64,000 bases of DNA from Curtobacterium flaccumfaciens (GCF_004361695.1 NZ_SNVW01000005.1:1-64000), one strand, 5' to 3'; numbered from the stretch's first letter, positions 1 to 8,669 are shown. The notes: generated from the sequence alone by a model not told the origin. A program made the numbers and translations.

Positions 1-228
1 ACGACGCGGTACCACCCACACGAACCATCCCCGGATCTCGAACCGACTAATCAGTCCAAGAACCGGGGACCAGTCCACTGGCACCGCGCCTCCAGTCCGT
101 CCACCGGTCCCGCCCACTGCGCGCGGATCGCGTACCCGGGTTCGGCATCCCCCCACGAAATGCCGACCTGACGGGCGGGCCGGACCCTGGCAGAGTGGTC
201 GGGACTGGCCGTCGCGCTGGTCCAGTTT
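1..228. other. Intergenic region upstream of the four-gene cassette
   Basis: No coding region is supportable here. It holds three copies of CAGTCC (52-57, 71-76, 93-98), the middle one inside the inverted repeat CCAGT-cc-ACTGG (70-81). They could be regulator sites or chance. Confidence 0.3.
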
Positions 229-250
229 TATCATGTCTGAGACAGATGTA
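229..250 (+). promoter_or_regulatory. Putative promoter and operator of the cassette
   Basis: TATCAT (229-234) is a possible -10 box. It overlaps the perfect inverted repeat TGTCT-g-AGACA (234-244), which lies 20 bases before the GTG start of the HTH gene. A site over the -10 and transcription start suits autorepression by the first gene product. No convincing -35 box is visible. Confidence 0.4.
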
Positions 251-264
251 AAGGGTGGGACGAC

Positions 265-708
265 GTGATCGAGTACAACGACGACGACGCGCACCGGCGC
301 GAACTCTCCCGGAAGCTCCAGCTCCTGATGGACGTCGTCGAGGCGAACTCGGGCCAGCGACCCTCCTACAAGGAGATCGCCGCCGAGATCGAGACGCAGG
401 GCGTCTCGATGAGCCGGCCGCGCTGGGGGTACATGCTCGGCGGCAACGGACCCGCCGTCCGCGACCAACGGCTCCTCGCCGCCCTCGCCGACTACTTCGG
501 CGTGCCGGCGGAGTACCTGACCGACCCCGCGGGCAGCACGGACGTGCCCGAGCGGGTGCAGGCGCAACTCGAACTCGTGCTCGAGCTGCGGAAGCGCGAG
601 GTCGTCGCGTTCGCGACCCGGCGCCTCGGCGAGTTCGCGACGGCTGACGAGATCCGCGACTTCACCGAACACGTCCGACGGCTCGACGAGTCCGGGGGTG
701 CGTCGTGA
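265..708 (+). CDS. EspR-like helix-turn-helix transcriptional regulator
   Basis: 147 aa. An N-terminal XRE/Cro-like helix-turn-helix spans about residues 10-85, including the stretch ALADYFGVPAEYLTD, which resembles the family segment seen in mycobacterial EspR. The C-terminal half is an amphipathic helical region (about 95-145) that could dimerise. The GTG start is preceded by AAGGG about nine bases upstream. The stop overlaps the next start by four bases (GTGA), and the next gene is an ImmA/IrrE-type peptidase. That pairing is classic for a repressor inactivated by its partner protease. The DNA target and the proteolysis are inference; the inverted repeat just upstream is the obvious candidate operator. 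Confidence 0.75.
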   Translation: MIEYNDDDAHRRELSRKLQLLMDVVEANSGQRPSYKEIAAEIETQGVSMSRPRWGYMLGGNGPAVRDQRLLAALADYFGVPAEYLTDPAGSTDVPERVQAQLELVLELRKREVVAFATRRLGEFATADEIRDFTEHVRRLDESGGAS

Positions 709-1163
709 CGGCCTTCCGCGACCGGCTCGGCGCGATCCGCCGGCAGACCGAGGCGCGCCGGCGGGTGGAGCGCCTGGGACTCCCCCGCCGCCTGTCCCTG
801 CCCGAACTCGTCGAGCGGGCCGAGACAGCGCTCGGCAAGCCGATCCGGGTCCGCACCGCAGACCTGCCCGGCGACCTGTCGGCGCGGCTGATCCAGCGCG
901 CGGACCACGCCCTGCTCGAGACCCGGCCCGACCTCTCCGAGCGGTCGCGGGTCGCGTGCGTCCTGCACGAGCTCGCGCACGTGTTCATGGACGACCGCGG
1001 GTGCGACCACCAGGCGTACACGGGGCTGCTCACCGGCCGGACCGCGTTCACCCGCTCCCTCGACACCCCGCACGAGCACGAGGTCGAGCTCGTCGCCGAC
1101 CAGCTCGCGCTCCGGATCGGGCTGCTCGACCCGGACGGCCAGCAGCCCGGGATCTTCCGGTGA
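705..1163 (+). CDS. ImmA/IrrE-family metallopeptidase-like protein
   Basis: 152 aa. The zinc motif HELAH is at residues 88-92, and ELVAD near residues 128-132 supplies the usual third ligand, so the metal site looks intact. The family includes IrrE/PprI and ImmA, which cleave or inactivate partner XRE-type repressors in response to stress; related proteins are often annotated as toxin components. The GTG start overlaps the HTH stop by four bases and the stop overlaps the next GTG by four, so translation is coupled on both sides. Substrate is inferred to be the upstream HTH protein. Confidence 0.75.
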   Translation: MTAFRDRLGAIRRQTEARRRVERLGLPRRLSLPELVERAETALGKPIRVRTADLPGDLSARLIQRADHALLETRPDLSERSRVACVLHELAHVFMDDRGCDHQAYTGLLTGRTAFTRSLDTPHEHEVELVADQLALRIGLLDPDGQQPGIFR

Positions 1164-2122
1164 CGCTGCACGTCTGGGGCTCGCTCCCGGTGTGGTTCAT
1201 CCTGGTCGTGCTCGTCGCACGGCTTCTGCTGGTGCGGACGCAGTCGGCGAGCGTGACGTGGCTCATGGTGTGCTGCGCCTTCGTCGCGGTGGGGCTGACG
1301 ATCAACCAGGCGGACGTCCTGGACTTCCTCGCCACGGTCACGCACGAGCCGAACGTCGCCGACCTGCTCGGCCGCTGCCTGATGGTCTGCGGCCTGTTCG
1401 CCCTCGCGCAGTCGGTCGAGGCCGCCGCGAGCTCCGCGAACCTGCTCCGGCCGAGCCGCTTGATCGGCTGCGTCGCGGTCCTCGTCGCGCTCGTCGTGCT
1501 GTTCTCGTTGATCGACGCCCCGCACCCGACGTCGTCGTTCATGGCGGAGTACGGCGACCAGTGGCCCACCGCGCTCTACTCCGCCGTCGAGATGACCTAC
1601 ATCGCGATCGTCATCGCACGGTCGGCACTGGCGGTCCTCCGGGCGTTCCGGACGGGCGACCTCGGTCGGATGTACTGGCTGTTCGTCGTCGGCGCGGGTG
1701 CGATGGTGCTCCTCGCCGTGATCGCGATCGGCCTCGACGCCGTGCACGTCCTGGGCGCGGACGCCGCCACGAGGGTGCTCTCGGCCGTCTACGCCCCGGT
1801 GTTCCTGACGTCGATGGTGCTCCTCGCCGTCGGCGCCGCGGGCGGAGTGCTGCCCGACGCCGCGCGGGAGTTCCGCGACTGGCGCCGGACCCGCCGGCGC
1901 TTCCGGGTGCTCGAACCGGAGCTCCGCCGGCTGGAGGCCCAGTCGGGCAACCACGGCCTGTACTTCACGATCGTCTGGCAGCGTCGCCAGTGGCGGAGCC
2001 GGTTGCACCGGTTGTCCGTCGAGATCGAGGACCGCGCGCGCGAAGCCGGGCAGGACGTCCCGGCGGTCGCCGCATCCACCACCACCGCAGGCACCACCGC
2101 ACGCACCAGGGAGACCACATGA
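1160..2122 (+). CDS. Seven-TM membrane protein (MAB_1171c / DUF6545-like)
   Basis: About 320 aa from a GTG that overlaps the previous stop. Seven hydrophobic segments can be counted through about residue 235. A basic cytoplasmic tail follows, rich in RR pairs, ending in an A/T-rich low-complexity stretch. Layout and position after an HTH plus ImmA/IrrE pair resemble the actinobacterial MAB_1171c family of putative transporters. No transporter motif is recognisable, so it could equally be a membrane sensor. The ATGA overlap with the hydrolase gene implies one transcript for all four genes. Confidence 0.6.
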   Translation: MTLHVWGSLPVWFILVVLVARLLLVRTQSASVTWLMVCCAFVAVGLTINQADVLDFLATVTHEPNVADLLGRCLMVCGLFALAQSVEAAASSANLLRPSRLIGCVAVLVALVVLFSLIDAPHPTSSFMAEYGDQWPTALYSAVEMTYIAIVIARSALAVLRAFRTGDLGRMYWLFVVGAGAMVLLAVIAIGLDAVHVLGADAATRVLSAVYAPVFLTSMVLLAVGAAGGVLPDAAREFRDWRRTRRRFRVLEPELRRLEAQSGNHGLYFTIVWQRRQWRSRLHRLSVEIEDRAREAGQDVPAVAASTTTAGTTARTRETT

Positions 2123-3111
2123 CAGGCGGACGCTTCGCCGCACTCGGGACCACCGTCGGCGCGGCCGGCACGCTCGGCCTCGGCGCCCTCGTGGCACGGC
2201 GGCTGATCGTCCCGACGCCGTACACCGCGACTGCCACGGTGCGGAGCTCCTCCGCCACCGAGGTCGACCTCGTGGCGACGCGGGACACCCGCCTGCCGGG
2301 CACCTACCGCCTCACGCGCGACGGGCACGACGTCCGTGTGGGCGAGGTCCTCGGCTCCGACGCCGACGGGGTCCGTCGGCGGACCGACGCCACGGCGGCC
2401 ACCGGCGAGTGGACCTGGGACGCGATGCTGTTCGACGACGCCGAGGACGCCCCCGGCACCGAGCCCGCCACCGGCGACACCCACGTCGTGCACGTCCACG
2501 GGCAGTCCCTCGGGCCGCGTCAGGTCCTGCGCGGTCTCGGGGTGTGGCGTGGCCTCGGGGCGACGTCCGAGGTGCTCGACACCACCGACCTCCCGCTCCG
2601 CTCGCTGGACCCCGTCGCGGTGGACCGCATCGTCGCCGCCGTCCGGGCCGCTCGTGCCCGGGGTGTCGCCCGAGTCGTGCTGCAGGGGTGGTCCGCCGGT
2701 GCGCTGGCGTGCTCGGTGGCCGCGTCGCGCGAACCGGTCGACGGGATAGTCGGGGTCTCCCCGCTCTTGGACGTCCGGTCGGCGCTGCGCGGCGCGGTCG
2801 GGGCCGCGCGGCTCCCCCGCTTCGTCGGCACCGTGGCGGCGCGGATCGCCACGACGCCGGTGGCCTCCCGGCTGGCCGGCGCCGCACAGCCGGTGGGGAC
2901 GCCCTCGTGGCAGGACACCCGGACCCCGACCCTCGTGCTGCACTCCGAGGCGGACGCGCTGGTCGCGGCCGACGACGTCACCCGGCTCACCCGACGCCGT
3001 GACGTGCGCGCGGTGACGTTCCGCACGGCACCGCACACGCTCGAGTGGAACGAGGACCCGGAGCGCTGGGAGACCGCGGTGCGCGAGTTCGCCGCGACCC
3101 TGCAGGCCTGA
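2119..3111 (+). CDS. Alpha/beta hydrolase with N-terminal membrane anchor
   Basis: 330 aa. A hydrophobic segment at residues 8-28 looks like a signal anchor. The hydrolase core shows an HVHGQS oxyanion-type strand end, the nucleophile elbow GWSAG, an HSEAD acid segment and a late histidine in APHTLEWN, so a full Ser-Asp-His triad is plausible. ATG overlaps the stop of the 7-TM gene (ATGA). Substrate is unknown. The coupling suggests it acts at the membrane with the 7-TM protein. It is followed by the hairpin at 3136-3165, which would also stop transcription from this side. Confidence 0.7.
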   Translation: MTGGRFAALGTTVGAAGTLGLGALVARRLIVPTPYTATATVRSSSATEVDLVATRDTRLPGTYRLTRDGHDVRVGEVLGSDADGVRRRTDATAATGEWTWDAMLFDDAEDAPGTEPATGDTHVVHVHGQSLGPRQVLRGLGVWRGLGATSEVLDTTDLPLRSLDPVAVDRIVAAVRAARARGVARVVLQGWSAGALACSVAASREPVDGIVGVSPLLDVRSALRGAVGAARLPRFVGTVAARIATTPVASRLAGAAQPVGTPSWQDTRTPTLVLHSEADALVAADDVTRLTRRRDVRAVTFRTAPHTLEWNEDPERWETAVREFAATLQA

Positions 3112-3135
3112 CGCCGCAACCCCGGGAACGAGCAA

Positions 3136-3165
3136 CGGCCCCGGTCTCCGAAGAGACCGGGGCCG
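3136..3165. terminator. Terminator hairpin of the 6C sRNA and the hydrolase operon
   Basis: Perfect 13-bp stem (3136-3148 with 3153-3165) closed by CGAA on the plus strand, TTCG on the minus strand. It lies between convergent transcripts and can serve both. There is no strong T-tract. Confidence 0.65.
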
Positions 3166-3237
3166 CCGGCGTCTCGACCCGTTGGGGGGAACCGGTCGAT
3201 CGCTGTGCGCGAGGTGTTGGGGGGAACGCCTCGCGCA
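3136..3237 (-). ncRNA. 6C-type small RNA
   Basis: Read on the minus strand, two consecutive stem-loops each present a CCCCCC loop flanked by GTT and AAC. The first has a 13-bp stem (3237-3225 with 3218-3206, loop 3224-3219). The second (3198-3190 with 3183-3175, loop 3189-3184) has one mismatch. A strong hairpin with a TTCG tetraloop (3165-3136) follows. Two C6 loops define the actinobacterial 6C RNA family. TACGGT six bases upstream of the first stem fits a promoter with transcription starting at about 3237. C-rich loops in actinobacterial sRNAs are thought to pair with G-rich ribosome-binding regions; targets here are unknown. It lies downstream of clpC on the same strand. Confidence 0.8.
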
Positions 3238-3243
3238 GTCATC

Positions 3244-3249
3244 ACCGTA
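3244..3249 (-). promoter_or_regulatory. -10 box of the 6C sRNA
   Basis: TACGGT on the minus strand ends six bases before the first base of the first 6C stem. No clear -35 box is seen; the spacer contains a small CCCCC/GGGGG hairpin (3250-3263). Confidence 0.45.
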
Positions 3250-3304
3250 CCCCCGCAAGGGGGTCGGAGGACACACGACGCGCACACGGGACCCGGGAAC
3301 GACG

Positions 3305-3336
3305 GGAGGCGCGGTGCCAGCTGGCACCGCGCCTCC
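3305..3336 (-). terminator. clpC terminator hairpin
   Basis: A perfect 32-bp palindrome (3305-3320 with 3321-3336) begins 15 bases beyond the clpC stop and separates clpC from the 6C sRNA. Confidence 0.65.
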
Positions 3337-3350
3337 TGTTCGGACGGGTC

Positions 3351-5867
3351 CTAGGACTCGATCTCGCCCTGCGGGGCGTCTGCGGCCTCGACCGCTGCTG
3401 CCCCGGCGAGGACCTCTTCGCGACCCGGCTGACGCCCGGTCTCGAACTCGAACTTGCCGTCGGCGAAGTCGACCTTCACATGGTCGCCGGCGTTGAGCTC
3501 ACCCTGCAGGATGTGCTCGGACAGCTGGTCCTCGACCTCGTGCTGCATCGCGCGGCGGAGCGGGCGAGCACCGAGGGACGGGTCGAACCCGACCTTGATG
3601 AGCTGCTCCTTGGCGGCGAGCGTGAGCTCCACCGTCATGTCGCGGTCGAGCAGACGGTCCGACAGACGCTTCACGAAGAGGTCCACGATCTGCAGCAGCT
3701 CGGGCTGCGACAGCTGCGGGAACACGATCGTGTCGTCGACGCGGTTGAGGAACTCGGGCTTGAAGTGCTTCTTCAGCTCCTCGTTCACCTTGCCGCGCAT
3801 CCGGTCGTAGCCGACGCCCGAGTCACCCTCGACCTGGAAGCCCACCGGGCCACCGGCGATGCCCTGCGAACCGAGGTTCGTGGTCATGATGATGACGGTG
3901 TTCTTGAAGTCGACCACGCGGCCCTGACCATCGGTCAGACGACCCTCTTCGAGGACCTGCAGCAGCGAGTTGAAGATGTCCGGGTGGGCCTTCTCGATCT
4001 CGTCGAAGAGGACCACGGAGAACGGCTTGCGGCGCACCTTCTCGGTGAGCTGGCCGCCCTCCTCGAACCCGACGAACCCGGGAGGGGCACCGAACAGGCG
4101 GGACACGGTGTGCTTCTCGCCGAACTCCGACATGTCGAGGGAGATCAGCGCGCCCTCGTCGTCGAACAGGAACTCGGCGAGCGCCTTGGCGAGCTCGGTC
4201 TTGCCGACGCCCGTGGGGCCGGCGAAGATGAACGAGCCCGAGGGGCGGTTCGGGTCCTTGAGGCCGGCGCGGGTACGGCGGATGGTCTTGGACAGGGCCG
4301 AGATGGCCTCTTCCTGACCGATGACGCGCTCGTGCAGGGCCTTCTCCATGAAGACGAGACGCGAGGTCTCCTCTTCGGTGAGCTTGAACACCGGGATGCC
4401 CGTGGCCTGCGCCAGGACCTCGGCGATGATGCCCTCGTCGACGGTGCCGGACGCGGCGACGTCACCCGCACGCCACTGCTTCTCGAGGCGGAGACGCTCG
4501 CCGAGGAGCTTCTTCTCCTCGTCGCGGAGCGAAGCGGCCTTCTCGAAGTCCTGCTCCTCGATCGCGGCTTCCTTCTGCCCGCGGACCGCCGAGATCTTCT
4601 CGTCGAACTCGCGGAGCTCCGGCGGCGCCGACAGGATCGAGAGACGCAGGCGTGCGCCGGCCTCGTCGATCAGGTCGATGGCCTTGTCCGGCAGGAAGCG
4701 GTCCTGCACGTAGCGGTCCGCCAGGTTCGCCGCGGCGACGATCGCGCCGTCGGTGATGGACACCTTGTGGAACGCCTCGTACTTGTCGCGGAGACCCTTG
4801 AGGATGTTGATCGCGTGCGGCAGCGACGGCTCGTTGACCTGCACGGGCTGGAAGCGACGCTCGAGTGCGGCGTCCTTCTCGAAGTGCTTGCGGTACTCGT
4901 CGAGCGTGGTGGCACCGATGGTCTGAAGCTCACCACGGGCGAGGAGCGGCTTGAGGATCGACGCGGCGTCGATCGCACCTTCGGCAGCACCGGCACCGAC
5001 GAGCGTGTGGATCTCGTCGATGAAGACGATGATGTCGCCGCGGGTGCGGATCTCCTTCGTGACCTTCTTGAGGCGCTCCTCGAAGTCACCGCGGTAGCGG
5101 GAGCCGGCGATGAGCGACCCGAGGTCGAGGGAGTAGAGCTGCTTGTCCTTCAACGTCTCGGGCACGTCGCCCTTGACGATCGCCTGGGCGAGGCCCTCGA
5201 CGACGGCGGTCTTGCCGACGCCGGGCTCACCGATCAGGACGGGGTTGTTCTTGGAGCGGCGGGAGAGGATCTGCATGACCCGCTCCATCTCCTTCTCGCG
5301 CCCGATGACGGGGTCGAGCTTGCCGTCGCGCGCCGCCTGGGTGAGGTTCCGACCGAACTGGTCGAGGACCTGCGAACCCTGCTGCGCGTTCTGCTGCTGC
5401 TCGCCGCCGACGGCGACCGCTTCCTTGCCCTGGTAGCCGGACAGGAGCTGGATGACCTGCTGGCGGACCCGGTTGAGGTCGGCGCCGAGCTTCACGAGCA
5501 CCTGGGCTGCGACACCCTCGCCCTCGCGGATGAGGCCGAGGAGGATGTGCTCCGTGCCGATGTAGTTGTGGCCGAGCTGCAGCGCCTCGCGCAGGGACAG
5601 CTCGAGCACCTTCTTGGCGCGCGGCGTGAACGGGATGTGCCCGGTCGGCTGCTGCTGGCCCTGCCCGATGATGTCCTGGACCTGCTCGCGGACGGCATCG
5701 AGCGAGATGCCGAGCGACTCCAGCGCCTTGGCGGCGACGCCCTCGCCCTCGTGGATGAGGCCGAGGAGGATGTGCTCGGTGCCGATGTAGTTGTGGTTGA
5801 GCATCTTCGCTTCTTCTTGAGCGAGGACGACAACACGACGGGCTCGGTCGGTGAATCTCTCGAACAT
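3351..5867 (-). CDS. clpC: ATP-dependent Clp protease ATPase subunit ClpC
   Basis: 838 aa, normal length for ClpC. Two N-terminal Clp repeats (1-145, each with [13 protein letters not shown]) dock adaptors and substrates. AAA1 has Walker A GEPGVGKT (213-220) and VFIDEIH (281-287). The middle domain carries a UVR-like coiled segment (about 421-455). AAA2 has GPTGVGKT (550-557) followed by the Walker B-type segment [10 protein letters not shown]. ClpC unfolds substrates, including damaged proteins, and feeds them to ClpP1P2 in the cytoplasm. ATG is preceded by GGGAG. A stand-alone N-domain homologue is encoded directly upstream. Confidence 0.97.
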   Translation of the reverse strand: MFERFTDRARRVVVLAQEEAKMLNHNYIGTEHILLGLIHEGEGVAAKALESLGISLDAVREQVQDIIGQGQQQPTGHIPFTPRAKKVLELSLREALQLGHNYIGTEHILLGLIREGEGVAAQVLVKLGADLNRVRQQVIQLLSGYQGKEAVAVGGEQQQNAQQGSQVLDQFGRNLTQAARDGKLDPVIGREKEMERVMQILSRRSKNNPVLIGEPGVGKTAVVEGLAQAIVKGDVPETLKDKQLYSLDLGSLIAGSRYRGDFEERLKKVTKEIRTRGDIIVFIDEIHTLVGAGAAEGAIDAASILKPLLARGELQTIGATTLDEYRKHFEKDAALERRFQPVQVNEPSLPHAINILKGLRDKYEAFHKVSITDGAIVAAANLADRYVQDRFLPDKAIDLIDEAGARLRLSILSAPPELREFDEKISAVRGQKEAAIEEQDFEKAASLRDEEKKLLGERLRLEKQWRAGDVAASGTVDEGIIAEVLAQATGIPVFKLTEEETSRLVFMEKALHERVIGQEEAISALSKTIRRTRAGLKDPNRPSGSFIFAGPTGVGKTELAKALAEFLFDDEGALISLDMSEFGEKHTVSRLFGAPPGFVGFEEGGQLTEKVRRKPFSVVLFDEIEKAHPDIFNSLLQVLEEGRLTDGQGRVVDFKNTVIIMTTNLGSQGIAGGPVGFQVEGDSGVGYDRMRGKVNEELKKHFKPEFLNRVDDTIVFPQLSQPELLQIVDLFVKRLSDRLLDRDMTVELTLAAKEQLIKVGFDPSLGARPLRRAMQHEVEDQLSEHILQGELNAGDHVKVDFADGKFEFETGRQPGREEVLAGAAAVEAADAPQGEIES

Positions 5868-6001
5868 GTGCTCTCCCTTGCCGGACTCGTGGAAGACCGG
5901 TGACGTACATCGAGAGTAACCAGCGCTCACCCCGGTGGCTGCCCCTGTTCGCCGTGGGCGTGACCTCGTTGCGGGTTGTGCGCAGTGAGCGGACGGAACG
6001 G

Positions 6002-6046
6002 CGGCCTGGAGGCCCGTGGCGGGCCCCGCCACGCGCCTCCAGGCCG
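6002..6046 (-). terminator. Terminator of the Clp N-domain gene
   Basis: Twelve-base arms (6002-6013 with 6035-6046) enclose a second inverted repeat GTGGCGGGG/CCCCGCCAC. It starts 18 bases past the stop at 6064. Both arms contain the dispersed motif GCCTGGAGGC. Confidence 0.6.
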
Positions 6047-6063
6047 TGTCCTGGTCGCGTCGA

Positions 6064-6540
6064 CTACGCCTGCCGCGCCGCGCGACGCACGGCCCGTCGG
6101 AACCGGCGCGGCTCGACGCCGAGGTGCTCGAGGACGTCGTGCGCGGCCCCCGTGAACGGGTCGTCGATGCCGTCGAGGACCGCGAGGACCACGTGGTGCG
6201 GCCGGACTCGTCCGTCCGCTCCGGAGAGCTGCGCCGCACGGGCCAGCACACGAGCGGCGGCGGGTGTGCAGGCGATCCGGTCGGGTTCCTGCGGTGTGGC
6301 GCCGCGAGCCCCGACGAAGGCGCTGCTGGCGGCTCGGACCCGTGCCGGGGAGACACCGTGCGCGTCGAGCACGGGGCGGAACCGGGGCATCCCGGCGCAG
6401 AGGGTGACGGCGGCGAGGAGCAGGTGCTCGGCGTCGAGGAACCCGAAGCCCGTCTGGCGCGACTCCTGCTCGGCCAGGAGCACGATCTCGCGGCCGTGCC
6501 GGAGGGTGGGCACGGGGACCGAGAGCGTGGCGATCTGCAT
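6064..6540 (-). CDS. Stand-alone Clp N-terminal (R) domain protein
   Basis: 158 aa consisting of two degenerate Clp repeats and no ATPase domain. FLDAEHLLLAAV and RPHHVVLAVLDGI correspond to the EHILLGLI segments of the two repeats of ClpC. Known relatives include mycobacterial ClpC2, an isolated N-domain protein that binds ligands of the ClpC1 N-domain; by analogy this one may act as a decoy, adaptor or sensor for ClpC, encoded next door on the same strand. ATG at 6540 is chosen because TATTCT lies six bases upstream, making the mRNA leaderless, and a palindrome abuts it. Confidence 0.75.
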   Translation of the reverse strand: MQIATLSVPVPTLRHGREIVLLAEQESRQTGFGFLDAEHLLLAAVTLCAGMPRFRPVLDAHGVSPARVRAASSAFVGARGATPQEPDRIACTPAAARVLARAAQLSGADGRVRPHHVVLAVLDGIDDPFTGAAHDVLEHLGVEPRRFRRAVRRAARQA

Positions 6541-6546
6541 GCATGC

Positions 6547-6567
6547 AGAATATCGCACATCTGCGAT
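6547..6567 (-). promoter_or_regulatory. Leaderless promoter and operator of the Clp N-domain gene
   Basis: TATTCT (minus strand, 6552-6547) is followed by GCATGC and then ATG at 6540. The inverted repeat ATCGCA-catc-TGCGAT (6552-6567) touches the -10 box, a position suited to a repressor. Its cognate factor is not identifiable. Confidence 0.5.
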
Positions 6568-6597
6568 GAGAACCAGGGGCGTTCGGGACGAGGTCGG

Positions 6598-6603
6598 TAC
6601 GAT
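6598..6603 (+). promoter_or_regulatory. -10 box of leaderless nadK
   Basis: TACGAT, six bases (TCCGGC), then ATG. No Shine-Dalgarno sequence is present. Confidence 0.55.
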
Positions 6604-6609
6604 TCCGGC

Positions 6610-7542
6610 ATGGAGCAGCCCGTCGTCGGCCTCGTCGTCCACCCGACCAAGAACGTGCAGGAATCGGTCCGGACCCTGCAGCGCTGGAACGCGTCCGGCC
6701 GCGGGCGTCTCGTCGCCCGTCGCGCCGACGCCCAGCGCATCGGCGGCGGCGTCGACGTCATCGGGGACGAGGACTTCACGGAAGAGGTGGACCTCGTCGT
6801 CGCACTCGGCGGCGACGGCACGATGCTCGGCGCCATGCGGCTCGTGGCGAAGCGTCCGGTGCCGGTCCTCGGGGTCAACTACGGCAACGTCGGGTTCCTC
6901 GTGGAGATCGAACCGCCCGAACTCGAGGCTGCACTCGAACGCCTCTCCGCCGGCGAGTACCAGCTCGAGCCGCACCACGCCCTCGAGGCCCGGCTGTTCT
7001 GGAGCGGGGCACGCACGGACTACCTCGCGTTCAACGACCTCACCATCGTGCGGCGCCCAGGGGCCGGTCAGGTGTCGGCCGACCTCAGCGTCGGCGGGCT
7101 CGGCTACGGCTACTACCGCGCCGACGCCATCGTCGCCGCGACCCCGGCCGGGTCCACCGCGTACAACTACGCCGCCGGCGGTCCGGTGCTCTCCCCCGCG
7201 CTGTCCGGCTCCGTGGTGACCCCGGTCGCGCCGATGGCGGGGATCGACCGCGCGGTGGTGCTCGCCGCCCGCGAGCGCTACCGGTTCGACATCGCCGAGG
7301 GCACCCGCAGCGCGGCACTCGAGGTGGACGGGCTCGTCGTCGGCGAGGTGGCCACCGGGGCGCAGCTCGACGTCCGGCTCCGGAAGGACGCCGGCAGTGT
7401 CGTCCGCCTCGACGCCGAACGGCACGGTCGGACCGGTCGGGTGAAGCTGAGCCTGCTCGACCTGCCGGTGCGGCCGGACCAGCTCATCGAACTCATCCCG
7501 CAGGACCTCCGGCAGAAGCTGGGCCGCGAGGTCGAGGAGTAG
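6610..7542 (+). CDS. nadK: NAD kinase
   Basis: 310 aa, typical length. NAD kinase phosphorylates NAD to NADP with ATP or polyphosphate in the cytoplasm. The signature GGDGT occurs in VVALGGDGTMLGAMR, followed by GVNYGNVGFL, the FNDLTIV segment and ATPAGSTAYNYAAGGP, which are the conserved NAD-binding blocks. The ATG at 6610 sits six bases after TACGAT and has no ribosome-binding site, so it is read as leaderless. Divergent from the Clp N-domain gene; the next gene follows after about 60 bases. Confidence 0.95.
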   Translation: MEQPVVGLVVHPTKNVQESVRTLQRWNASGRGRLVARRADAQRIGGGVDVIGDEDFTEEVDLVVALGGDGTMLGAMRLVAKRPVPVLGVNYGNVGFLVEIEPPELEAALERLSAGEYQLEPHHALEARLFWSGARTDYLAFNDLTIVRRPGAGQVSADLSVGGLGYGYYRADAIVAATPAGSTAYNYAAGGPVLSPALSGSVVTPVAPMAGIDRAVVLAARERYRFDIAEGTRSAALEVDGLVVGEVATGAQLDVRLRKDAGSVVRLDAERHGRTGRVKLSLLDLPVRPDQLIELIPQDLRQKLGREVEE

Positions 7543-7601
7543 CAGGGGAATAACCGTCCTGGGTGGTTTGGTTCCTCGGACACACGCCCGAGGAGGCACT
7601 C

Positions 7602-8570
7602 ATGTCCAGCACCGGCTCGACCCGTCCGAAACTCGCGCTCAACACCTTCGGCATCGCCTTCGGGACGGCCGGGATCGCCGGTACGTGGACGGCGGCCGGT
7701 GTCGAGCTCCACGCCCCGCAGGCCGTCGGCGAGGCCCTCTGGATCGTGACCGCGGTCGTGTGGCTGACCACGATCGTGCGGTACGCCGTCCGCGCCGGCG
7801 GCCTGCGCGGCATCCGCGATGACCTGCGGCACCCGGTGTTCGGTCCGTTCGCCGCACTCGTGCCCGCCGTCGGCTCCCTGCTCAGCGCACACCTTGCCGG
7901 GTGGCTGCCGGTCGTCGGCGCGGTCGGGGTCTGGGCGACCGCCGCCCTGTCGACCGCCTTCGGTGCCTGGTTCGTCGCGTCGCTGCTCACCGCACCCCGG
8001 GAGCCGGGGACGCTGCACGGCGGCTACCTGCTGCCGACGGTCGCGGCGTCGCTCCTCACCGCGCAGTCCCTCGCGGTGATCGGACAGCACACGCTCGCAC
8101 TCGGGTTCTTCGCCGCGGGGATCCTCTTCTGGCTGCTCATCGGCGCCGTGCTGCTCGGCCGGCTCGCCACCGGACCGGCGCTCCCGCCGCCCCTCTTCCC
8201 GACCCTGGCGATCCTGTCGGCACCCCCGGCCGTCGCCGGTAACGCGTGGTGGACGATCACCGACGGCGCGTGGTCGACGATCGACACGGTGCTGGTGTCC
8301 ACGATGGTGGCGTTCCTGCTGCCGCACGTCTTCCTGGTCCGGCGGTACCTGCGCACCGGCTTCGCGATCGGGTTCTGGGCGATGACGTTCACCGCAGCTG
8401 CGAGTGCCACCTACGGGGTCCGCGTCCTCACGACCACCGGGCTCGGTGGCGTCGGGACGGTGGCGGCCTGGGTCGTGGTGGCTGCGGCGACCGTGCTGGT
8501 CGGCACGATCGCCGTGCGGTCTGTCGGCCTGCTCCGCGCCGGTCGGGTCCCCGCGCGCCGGGCGTCGTGA
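7602..8570 (+). CDS. SLAC1/TehA-like (TDT family) membrane transporter
   Basis: 322 aa, about ten hydrophobic helices. The N-terminal LNTFGIAFGTAGIAG, the APPAVAGNAW segment and the overall size match tellurite-resistance/dicarboxylate transporter relatives (TehA, SLAC1), which pass anions. The start at 7602 is preferred over an earlier GTG at 7563 because AGGAGG stands six bases before it. Substrate cannot be told from sequence. It ends before a bidirectional terminator shared with the convergent sigma factor gene. Confidence 0.7.
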   Translation: MSSTGSTRPKLALNTFGIAFGTAGIAGTWTAAGVELHAPQAVGEALWIVTAVVWLTTIVRYAVRAGGLRGIRDDLRHPVFGPFAALVPAVGSLLSAHLAGWLPVVGAVGVWATAALSTAFGAWFVASLLTAPREPGTLHGGYLLPTVAASLLTAQSLAVIGQHTLALGFFAAGILFWLLIGAVLLGRLATGPALPPPLFPTLAILSAPPAVAGNAWWTITDGAWSTIDTVLVSTMVAFLLPHVFLVRRYLRTGFAIGFWAMTFTAAASATYGVRVLTTTGLGGVGTVAAWVVVAAATVLVGTIAVRSVGLLRAGRVPARRAS

Positions 8571-8640
8571 CCGCTCTCCGTGCCCGCTCTCCGTGGCGGT
8601 GGGACGCCCCGGCGCGTTCCGGTCGCCCGGAGACGTGAAT

Positions 8641-8669
8641 GGCCCGCCCAGGCAGTGCCTGAGCGGGCC
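8641..8669. terminator. Bidirectional terminator
   Basis: GGCCCGC and CAGGC arms (8641-8653) pair with GCCTG and GCGGGCC (8657-8669) with one mismatch and a 3-base loop, between convergent genes. Confidence 0.65.

Noticed and set aside
3045..5903. 952-aa plus-strand open frame antisense to clpC
   Set aside because: Mirror of the conserved clpC codons; composition (Glu/Leu/Asp/Arg repeats) is typical of high-GC antisense shadow and no domain is recognisable.
5913..5941. clpC promoter with TACTCT as -10 box
   Set aside because: No acceptable -35 or regulator box at proper spacing; too weak to list.
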